DNA from: Methanotorris igneus Kol 5
GTDB lineage: Archaea; AGJL01; Methanococci; Methanococcales; Methanococcaceae
Direction of reading: 5' to 3'
DNA length: 64,000 bases
Assembly: GCF_000214415.1 (NCBI RefSeq)
Contig: NC_015562.1
Coordinates: 372,001 to 436,000, forward strand
Shown here: positions 58,044 to 64,000 of the stretch, in pieces
How positions within the stretch are numbered: position 1 is the stretch's first letter
How the letters are laid out: each line of letters opens with the position of its first letter
Made by a program: the position numbers and the translations under genes
Notes under the pieces: generated by a model
The model's database searches: none
What the model saw: the letters and a program-made list of their open reading frames with translations, nothing else
What the model was told of the DNA's origin: nothing

Positions 58044-59840
58044 ATGACAAATTTACACACAGAAACATTAAATGAACTTTGGGACACAAACAAGGAAGTT
58101 TATGAGATATTGAGGAATAGTGACAGTGTAGAAACTGCAAGAAAAAAACTCTATGATTATTTAATCAACCTTGAAAAGAAAATATACTACGGAGAAATAA
58201 ATGTGCATCCATTGGAAAGAATAAACATGAAGGAGTGCATAAAAGTATTTAAAAACATATTAGCACCAAAAAATGAGGAATTGAGTGGTTTTAGTGCTTT
58301 GAGGTTGTTGTGGTTACTTGCAAATGAAAAGTTTTCGGAGATTGACGTTGAGGTAAGTGAGGGTTTCATAGAGGAATTTAAGCATTTATTTAAAGGAATA
58401 ATTGGCAACTCTGGAATATATGATGGTAAAGAAGAGCCAATATTCTTAAAGTTGAGGGGAAGAGAAGCAGCAATAGTAAGGTCAGATGAGCTTGATAAAC
58501 TCGCAGAGTATGCAAAGAAATTTATGGATAGGTATCCTTCTGGGTTATTAGAGGACGTAAAGAAAAAGAGAGAAGAAAATAAAAAAAGAATATTAGAATA
58601 CTTTGGGGGTGATGAGGACGATTGGAATGATTGGAAGTGGCACCTTAAACATATTATAAAAGATAGTAAAACCCTTAGCGATTTAGTGAATTTGACGGAA
58701 GAGGAGATAAAAGCCATAGACCTTGCAGTAGAAAATCACATACCTTTTGGAGTAACTCCATACTATGCCTCATTGATGGACAAGGACGCAAGTAGGAAAT
58801 ACGACCATGCTATTAGAGCCCAAGTAATTCCTCCGTTAGATTATGTTGAAAAGATGATAGAGGCAAAAAACAATAGAAAGAATTTAGATTTTATGGGGGA
58901 AAGTGATACATCACCAATTGACTTGGTAACAAGAAGGTACCCAATGATTGCAATAGTAAAACCATACAACACATGTGCTCAAATTTGCGTTTATTGCCAG
59001 AGAAATTGGGAAATAAAAGAGGTTCTTGCAAAAGATGCACTTGCTCCAAAAAGTAAACTTGAGGAAGCAATAGATTGGTTCAGAAACCATGAATCAATAA
59101 AAGAAGTTCTTATAACCGGTGGAGATCCATTCATCCTTAACGACAAGTTTTTAGATAAAATATTGTCAGAATTTGCAGAGATGAAGCATATTGAGAGAAT
59201 AAGGTTTGGAACAAGAATACCTGTTGTGTTACCACAGAGAGTAACTGACGATCTTGCGGAGATTCTCGAACAATACCACGAACCAGGTAGAAGAGAAATT
59301 GTTGTCTCAACACACGTTGAGCATGTTTATGAAGTAACTGAAGATTTAATGAATGCTGTCCAAAAGATAAGGAAGAAAGGTATTTGTGTATATAACCAAG
59401 AGGTATTCACAACAGAAAATAGTAGAAGATTTGAAACCGTTGCATTGAGAAGACTATTGAGGTTAATTGGAATAGAGCCATACTACACCTTCAACACAAA
59501 AGGAAAAGAAGAAACAAGAAAATATAGAGTTCCGATAGCAAGGTTGTTGCAAGAGCAAAAAGAAGAGGCAAGATTAACTCCAGGTGTAGAAAGAACAGAT
59601 AAGCCAATATTTAATGTGCCAAGGTTAGGAAAGGTTAATTTAAATGCATGGCAAGACCATGAGGTAATAATGATAATGCCAAATGGTAGTAGAGTTTATG
59701 AATTCCACCCATGGGAAAAGAACATATCCCTCGCAAATACTTACATCTACACAGATGTGCCAATTTATGACTACTTGAAAGAATTGGAGAGAAGAGGGGA
59801 AAACTTAGAGGATTACAAAACTATTTGGTACTACTTCTAA
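58044..59840 (+). CDS. KamA-family radical SAM aminomutase-like protein
   Basis: 598 residues, longer than classical lysine 2,3-aminomutase (about 420) because of an N-terminal helical region of about 230 residues. The radical SAM cysteines are CAQICVYC (about 311-318), with ITGGDPFILND for SAM binding and the PLP-region pattern of KamA (RFGTRIPVVLPQRV, STHVEHVYEV, YNQEVF, PYYTFNTKG). Resembles MJ0634 of M. jannaschii. Lysine 2,3-aminomutase is the likely class, but the long N-terminus leaves the substrate open. ATG 58044 follows GGGAGGTGGGAG. Confidence 0.8.
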   Translation: MTNLHTETLNELWDTNKEVYEILRNSDSVETARKKLYDYLINLEKKIYYGEINVHPLERINMKECIKVFKNILAPKNEELSGFSALRLLWLLANEKFSEIDVEVSEGFIEEFKHLFKGIIGNSGIYDGKEEPIFLKLRGREAAIVRSDELDKLAEYAKKFMDRYPSGLLEDVKKKREENKKRILEYFGGDEDDWNDWKWHLKHIIKDSKTLSDLVNLTEEEIKAIDLAVENHIPFGVTPYYASLMDKDASRKYDHAIRAQVIPPLDYVEKMIEAKNNRKNLDFMGESDTSPIDLVTRRYPMIAIVKPYNTCAQICVYCQRNWEIKEVLAKDALAPKSKLEEAIDWFRNHESIKEVLITGGDPFILNDKFLDKILSEFAEMKHIERIRFGTRIPVVLPQRVTDDLAEILEQYHEPGRREIVVSTHVEHVYEVTEDLMNAVQKIRKKGICVYNQEVFTTENSRRFETVALRRLLRLIGIEPYYTFNTKGKEETRKYRVPIARLLQEQKEEARLTPGVERTDKPIFNVPRLGKVNLNAWQDHEVIMIMPNGSRVYEFHPWEKNISLANTYIYTDVPIYDYLKELERRGENLEDYKTIWYYF

Positions 59841-59938
59841 ATTCATGTTTAACTTAGTTTTTTATATTTTCATTACTATTTTGCACTGATTATAATAAAT
59901 TAATGTTTATGAAAATTGACTTTTTAAATTAATTTAAA

Positions 59939-60484
59939 TCAATTATTACCATCGAAATTCTGTCCAAGATACTTATCCAATAGCGGTAAAATTTTCCTCA
60001 ATAATGATTTCTCACTAAATTGTGATAACTCTATTTTTGTATTAATAATTAAATAAAGAGGAATATTCCCTTTTGAAATGGATATTATATAAACATACCC
60101 ATCTTTATCTTTGATACTAACCTTCACTATATCTTTTTTCATGAAGTTTTTTATGTATTGGTAGATTCCACTATATTTTGCTGCTAATTCCTCAGAATCG
60201 GCAAGAGTTGATGCAATTGGCAGCCCTTCTTCATTGGCAATAGTAATATCCAAGATATCATGTTCAAAAGCTATTTCGAGTAAGTCGTATTCTTTTGAGG
60301 CTTTTTTTTGTTCTGGAGCTATGTATGATTTTAGCTCTTTTAAACCCTCAATTATTTCTTCTTCTTCTTTGGCACGCTCCTCACGAATTTTGGATTTATT
60401 TAAGTTTTCAAATGTTTTCCATATTAGTATAACCCCCAAAAATCCTGATATTAAGGAGATTATGAATAAAATGTATCCCTCCAT
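59939..60484 (-). CDS. Membrane-anchored roadblock/LC7-like protein
   Basis: 181 residues: one N-terminal membrane helix (YILFIISLISGFLGVILIW), a charged coiled-coil linker (about 28-58), then a domain with the strand-helix pattern of roadblock/LC7 proteins (DITIANEEGLPIASTLADSEELAAKYSGIYQYIKNF, VYIISISKGNIPLYLIINT). Roadblock proteins often regulate small GTPases. It follows the DUF2226 gene by 8 bases, so the two should work together. Confidence 0.65.
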   Translation of the reverse strand: MEGYILFIISLISGFLGVILIWKTFENLNKSKIREERAKEEEEIIEGLKELKSYIAPEQKKASKEYDLLEIAFEHDILDITIANEEGLPIASTLADSEELAAKYSGIYQYIKNFMKKDIVKVSIKDKDGYVYIISISKGNIPLYLIINTKIELSQFSEKSLLRKILPLLDKYLGQNFDGNN

Positions 60485-60492
60485 AGTAACAC

Positions 60493-61761
60493 CTACTCAA
60501 TTTTAATGACTATTTTTGAATCAAATTCATAATGGTACGCTTTTAAAGTATTATTAATTTTGTTTTCTATCTCTTTAGCATTTATATCCTTTTTTATAAT
60601 TCCAAGTAATTTTTTTGTTTTTACGACTACTTCCCCCTCACACACAATTTTGCCATCATAATCACAATTAAGCCTTATATTTACGTCAACGTCCCTTACC
60701 CCATCCAATTCCTTAATGCTATTGTAAATCCTTTCTTTAATTTTGTATCTTAATTCTTCAAGTTCTGATTCTGAAGGAAAGGTTAATTCTCTTACCATAT
60801 TTTCAACCCAATTTTCATCTGGAGGTTTTATATTTAAACGCTTTAACAACTCTTCACGAGAAAGATTTTCAAGTTCTGTATTTATATTTTCTTTCCTATC
60901 CTCATTTTGTTTTGATGATATTGGGGTTTCTCCAACATTTCCAAAATCTATTTTTTCTTCATTTTTAGTTACTTTTTCATATTTACTTTCTTCATATTTC
61001 TCTTTTTTCTTTTCATTTTCATCTTTCAATAATAAAGCCTTGGGATAAGCCTCTAAAATTATATCTACCTTAGTCGGTGAGTATTCATATACGTCAATAA
61101 TTGCGTTTTCATCATCCAACAACTTTTTTAAATATGGACATGCATCAATACCCAAAAGCACACCTTTACTACATTCATAAATCCCAACTATCGGCTCATT
61201 ATCTTTAAAGATAATATACCCCCTTTCATACTCGCTATCAACTTTCCTAAATACATCTACTAATGTGTAACCTTTTTTGAGGTAGTTTTTAAAATCTTTA
61301 TTTACGTTCATTTTTATTAATTTTCCATCTGGGATATTCAATGCAATATGCAAGAATTCTACATCTTCTTTGTGTTCACTTATGGGTTTATTAAGAATTT
61401 CGTCACGTTTTTCTTCTTTTTCTTTGAATATATTTTTAGGGTCTGAGATAAAGATTTCTGGTTCTAACTCCTGCATCAAATTCAATTTTTCATCATCATA
61501 TTCAAAAATTTCAACTAAATACCCACTATTCATTAACTTTTCAATTGATTCTTTAGCATCATGCCCAAAAAGTTCTTTGTCATAAGTGTAGTAGTAGCCA
61601 ATGATTTTCCCATTTTTTATGAATATATACCCCTCTTCAAAGTTCCCATTCTTCTTTACAGAGATACGTAAATAACCTTTAAAATCCTGACTTAGAGTGT
61701 TAATGGCCTTATTGAAGTCGTTTTCTGTTCCTACAAACTTTCCTTCCACTACTCTTATCAT
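60493..61761 (-). CDS. DUF2226 protein, two repeats
   Basis: 422 residues. Two copies of a DUF2226-like unit are visible: about 1-95 (FKGYLRISVKKNGNFEEGYIFIKNGKIIGYYYTYDKELFG) and about 140-240 (FKNYLKKGYTLVDVFRKVDSEYERGYIIFKDNEPIVGIYECSKGVLLG), each with GYI(I/F)F near an IxGxY motif. A charged linker follows, then a C-terminal alpha-beta domain with DVDVNIRLNCDYDGKIVCEGEVVVKTKK. Function unknown. ATG 61761 follows GGTGGGGGTC. It is co-transcribed with the roadblock-like gene. Confidence 0.72.
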   Translation of the reverse strand: MIRVVEGKFVGTENDFNKAINTLSQDFKGYLRISVKKNGNFEEGYIFIKNGKIIGYYYTYDKELFGHDAKESIEKLMNSGYLVEIFEYDDEKLNLMQELEPEIFISDPKNIFKEKEEKRDEILNKPISEHKEDVEFLHIALNIPDGKLIKMNVNKDFKNYLKKGYTLVDVFRKVDSEYERGYIIFKDNEPIVGIYECSKGVLLGIDACPYLKKLLDDENAIIDVYEYSPTKVDIILEAYPKALLLKDENEKKKEKYEESKYEKVTKNEEKIDFGNVGETPISSKQNEDRKENINTELENLSREELLKRLNIKPPDENWVENMVRELTFPSESELEELRYKIKERIYNSIKELDGVRDVDVNIRLNCDYDGKIVCEGEVVVKTKKLLGIIKKDINAKEIENKINNTLKAYHYEFDSKIVIKIE

Positions 61762-61841
61762 AATGACCCCCACCAAAAATAAAAAAAGTTTTTTAAATTT
61801 ATTTATTTTTTATGTCAAAAGAACTATAAAAATTTAGTCAT

Positions 61842-61917
61842 TCTTTATGGCCACAACAAAATTATTATGCAAAATTTCAAATAAGTTTTAATTTCATTGA
61901 GAATTGTATCGGCTATA
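61842..61917. repeat. A-family element remnant
   Basis: GGCCACAACAAAATTATTATGCAAAATTTC and TTAATTTCATTGAGAATTGTA correspond to the complement of the A-specific part of 8799-8899; GGCTATA at 61912-61918 resembles a worn terminus at the larB stop. (Motifs quoted overlap in the sequence.). Confidence 0.55.
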
Positions 61918-62682
61918 TTAATGTTTTTGGTATATCATAGATGCTATTAAACCAGCAAATGCCCCAGCACCAAATCCATTATCAATATTAACAATTGCTA
62001 ACCCTGGAGAACAAGAGTGGAGCATTGTAAGGATAGGAGTTATCTTTACTCCATAACCCACTGATGTTGGCACTCCAATAACAGGAACATCAACGAGAGA
62101 TGTTACAAGAGAGGGTAAAGCCCCTTCCATACCTGCAACAACAATAATACAACAAACATCTTCTTCAATCATTTTTTTTAATGGTTTAAATAACCTATGG
62201 ACTCCAGCAATCCCTACATCGTAGGATTTTATAACCTCACATCCCATAATCTCTGCTGTCTCTTTCGCCTCCTCTGCAACAGGTATGTCCGATGTTCCCG
62301 CTGCTAAAATGCCAATCTTTCCAATTTTTTCTATTTTATGTCCTTTTTTTATTAATGCAAAGGTTCTTGCAGTTTCATTTATCCTCAAATTAAAATTCTC
62401 CAAATCATATTTTTCCAATTCTTTTTTTAATGCATCAATATCTCTAACACGGGTAGCGAATGCAACGTTGTTCTTCTCTGCTAAACACACCATAATTTCT
62501 GCTAAATCTTTGATATTTTTACTCTCACCATATATTGCCTCTGGTATCCCTGTTCTATGCTTTCTATTTACATCTAATTTGCAAAATTCTCCTAACTCTT
62601 CAAAATAACTCAATTTCAATCTTTTTTCAGCTTCATCAATGTCAATTTCCCCATTTTTTAACTTTATCAAAATGTCTCTCAT
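61918..62682 (-). CDS. larB: LarB-family nickel-pincer cofactor carboxylase homolog
   Basis: 254 residues; the C-terminal part is PurE-like. LarB carboxylates and hydrolyses nicotinate adenine dinucleotide in lactate-racemase cofactor synthesis. Visible: ETARTFAL, LAAGTSDIPVAEEAKETAEIMG, GIAGVHRL, VVAGMEGALPSLVTSLVDVPVIGVPTSVGYG and NIDNGFGAGAFAG, all typical. Methanogens carry LarB without always having lactate racemase, so the final product is unclear. ATG 62682 follows CGGTGA. Confidence 0.88.
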   Translation of the reverse strand: MRDILIKLKNGEIDIDEAEKRLKLSYFEELGEFCKLDVNRKHRTGIPEAIYGESKNIKDLAEIMVCLAEKNNVAFATRVRDIDALKKELEKYDLENFNLRINETARTFALIKKGHKIEKIGKIGILAAGTSDIPVAEEAKETAEIMGCEVIKSYDVGIAGVHRLFKPLKKMIEEDVCCIIVVAGMEGALPSLVTSLVDVPVIGVPTSVGYGVKITPILTMLHSCSPGLAIVNIDNGFGAGAFAGLIASMIYQKH

Positions 62683-62739
62683 ACAATTCACCGAATAATA
62701 ATGTAAGTATTTAGCTAATATTAAGTTGTAAGTGATATT

Positions 62740-63501
62740 TTATATCTTTTTCCAAATTACACCTCTTTCTTCAAGGAATTTAATGTATCTTCTTTTATCA
62801 TCCCCTCTCAAACCTTTCCAATCAAAGGCAGCATAATCAAACTCCTGCTTGTTAATCATCTGCTCAAGAACCCTATCAGATACTGACGCATATTTTGGAA
62901 CTATATAACCAACATAATAACCATTTAAAGCCAAATTTGTAAATCTTGGGGCATAATGCCCCCCGCCAAACCCAATAATCTTATCTCCCTCTGCATATTC
63001 AGTATTCTTAATTTGGTCAATTGTATCCACTATACTCTTTGCAATAATCTCTCCTGCCTCTTTTATAACCCATTCTCTCTCAGAACTCCCAATCTCTACA
63101 AATACTGCTGGAGCGTTTAAATCTGAAGGTCCATGATGAACAACTTCAAAAGAAACATCGAAGATGCCTATTTTTTCTTTATATTGGTTGTTATATTTGA
63201 ATATATTCCTTAATAAGAGGGTATTTAAAATAGGGTCGCATGGGCAGATTTCTTCTTTATTTCCGCCAAAACTATTATCTTCTGTTAAATTTCCTGGTGT
63301 GTGGACGGTTAATGTTGGTTTCCCACTTTCACTTCTATGCTTCGATAAAAAAATATATGCCTCTACCTTTGGTAAATCATCTTGTGTAATTTGAATTAGC
63401 TCCTTATCAATTTCAAAAACATCGAATCCATAATTTTCAATGCAGTTTTTTATATTTTGACTTGCCAAATCCTTTTTTGAAGAGATTAATAAATATTCCA
63501 A
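62740..63501 (-). CDS. dtdA: D-aminoacyl-tRNA deacylase (archaeal DTD2)
   Basis: Removes D-amino acids from tRNA. The 253-residue protein has the family motifs LSKHRSESGKPTLTVHTPGN, FEVVHHGPSDLNAPAVFVEIGSSE and FGGGHYAPRF, the conserved zinc and substrate residues. TTG start at 63501 behind GGAGGGA. The C-element end at 63540 reads, on this strand, GACTATATAAC and lies at the distance expected of its TATA box. Confidence 0.92.
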   Translation of the reverse strand: MEYLLISSKKDLASQNIKNCIENYGFDVFEIDKELIQITQDDLPKVEAYIFLSKHRSESGKPTLTVHTPGNLTEDNSFGGNKEEICPCDPILNTLLLRNIFKYNNQYKEKIGIFDVSFEVVHHGPSDLNAPAVFVEIGSSEREWVIKEAGEIIAKSIVDTIDQIKNTEYAEGDKIIGFGGGHYAPRFTNLALNGYYVGYIVPKYASVSDRVLEQMINKQEFDYAAFDWKGLRGDDKRRYIKFLEERGVIWKKI

Positions 63502-63539
63502 AGTAGTCCCTCCTTATGTTTATTAGCCGTTTTGCGTTA

Positions 63540-63600
63540 TATAGTCGTTCTACGAAATATAGTACTGTTCATAATCTTAAAATTTCAATTTTTAAGTAAT
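63540..63600. repeat. Truncated C-family element
   Basis: TATAGTCGTTCTACGAAATA starts at 63540, and ACTGTTCATAATCTTAAAAT matches, inverted, the right half of the C element at 43820-44086. The rest of the element and its other terminus are missing. Confidence 0.75.
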
Positions 63601-63705
63601 ATTTTTTGTTATTATACATTCTTTCAACCTAAAAAGTTTTATTATTAACTATAAATTCAGATACTTGAATTATATACTACTCTTCAATAAAAAAATAATG
63701 ACAAT

Positions 63706-63760
63706 TATAGTTGTGTGCGTTGGAAGTTGAATATATGGGCAAAACCTAAAAGGTTTTGCC
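63706..63760. repeat. B-element end and mini-palindrome
   Basis: TATAGTTGTGTGCG (63706-63719) followed by GTTGAATATAT and the mini-palindrome GGCAAAACC/GGTTTTGCC (63738-63760). The inverted partner is not present before the duplicated RNA segment begins. Confidence 0.7.
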
Positions 63761-63820
63761 GTTCAAAACTGTTTAGTTTTTTGTGAGTATTTGTGAGTAT
63801 ATATATGTTTATGAGTTTTC

Positions 63821-63834
63821 GATATATTTATATA
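63821..63834 (+). promoter_or_regulatory. Promoter of the candidate RNA, copy 2
   Basis: GATATATTTATATA, identical to copy 1. Predicted start about 63856, at the 5' strand of the closing stem. Confidence 0.55.
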
Positions 63835-63855
63835 GAACTTTATAAAGATAAAAAG

Positions 63856-63902
63856 ATAGATGGGTGGAGCTTGGGGTCATCTCGGAGCGAAGCGACGAGA
63901 AC
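63856..63902 (+). ncRNA. Candidate structured RNA, second copy, interrupted
   Basis: Contains the first 47 bases of the RNA (AGATGGG closing strand, GGAGCTTGGGGTC and the TCTCG/CGAGA hairpin), then stops at a B-element terminus. The remainder would lie beyond the window if the element is simply inserted, or be lost if the copy is truncated. Confidence 0.5.
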
Positions 63903-64000
63903 TATAGTTGTGTGCGTTGTAGTTTGGAAATATGCTGCTGATGAATTTTTAACGGCTGTAAGCCGTTTCAAATTTTAAGGTGGCTTATTACTATTTGAAA
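63903..64000. repeat. B-family element, running off the window
   Basis: TATAGTTGTGTGCG (63903-63916), then AT-rich B-like sequence with a hairpin ACGGCTGTAAGCCGT (63950-63964). The other terminus is outside the window. Confidence 0.65.

Larger units (their letters stand above)
63758..63902 (+). repeat. 145-bp duplicated segment, copy 2
   Basis: Matches the complement of 42398-42542 over 145 bases with six substitutions and no gap. It ends exactly where a B-element terminus begins at 63903. Confidence 0.9.

Overview
The window is AT-rich archaeal DNA from a hyperthermophilic methanogen of the order Methanococcales. The family members most resemble Methanocaldococcus/Methanotorris proteins; this is judged from remembered sequences, not from a search. 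Supporting evidence: F420-reducing hydrogenase subunits, a probable coenzyme F430 synthetase, S-inosylhomocysteine hydrolase, archaeal FBP aldolase/phosphatase, pyruvoyl-dependent arginine decarboxylase, eIF5A, Cdc48, RNase P protein 4, Hef nuclease, GGTGA-type ribosome binding sites and BRE/TATA promoters.

Layout. 1-8.8 kb: end of frhG, frhB, hpt, back-to-back ogt/tpiA, aroE, a two-zinc-ribbon protein, cdc48, an HD phosphohydrolase. 9-17.5 kb: cfbE-like Mur ligase, eIF5A, rnhB, trmI, hef, wecB, separated by repeat-filled gaps. 17.5-22.3 kb: polyamine genes speE/speH/pdaD, an unknown protein, a candidate antitoxin/GNAT-toxin pair, a membrane transglutaminase-like protein. 22.8-30.5 kb: ilvD, lysA, an orphan livH, pyrC, three small membrane proteins and a SWIM protein. 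31-38.6 kb: RecJ-like DHH protein, an inactivated IS481-type element, aroC, rps15, mtnA, trpC. 38.8-50.6 kb: fbp, SIHH, DUF371, a candidate structured RNA, a radical SAM protein, SIS protein plus galU, EamA half-transporter, YchF-like GTPase, sufC/sufB. 50.6-63.5 kb: rnp4, coaBC, an archaeal ATPase, a 53-residue zinc ribbon protein, nadX, PRC-barrel, NAD kinase/phosphatase fusion, KamA-like protein, a roadblock-like/DUF2226 pair, larB, dtdA. No tRNA, rRNA or CRISPR array was seen.

The striking feature is the repeat content of the gaps. Several families of short non-coding elements have terminal inverted repeats starting TATAGT (A: TATAGTCGTTTGCG or TATAGTTGTTTGC; B: TATAGTCGTGTGCG; C: TATAGTCGTTCTACG; D: TATAGTCAGTGACAAAA). 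They nest: B inside A at 8.8-9.2 kb and C inside D at 43.7-44.1 kb. A much smaller palindrome (GGCAAAAC...GTTTTGCC) and related hairpin units insert into these elements; an empty/filled pair (30801-30950 versus 53869-54045) shows this directly. One composite of these palindromes lies in frame inside a radical SAM gene (42962-43051), recalling Rickettsia palindromic elements. A 145-bp duplicated segment carries a promoter and the start of a GC-rich multi-hairpin RNA gene; the second copy is cut off exactly at a B-element terminus. Outer TIR ends read GACTATA and appear to supply TATA boxes to neighbouring genes.
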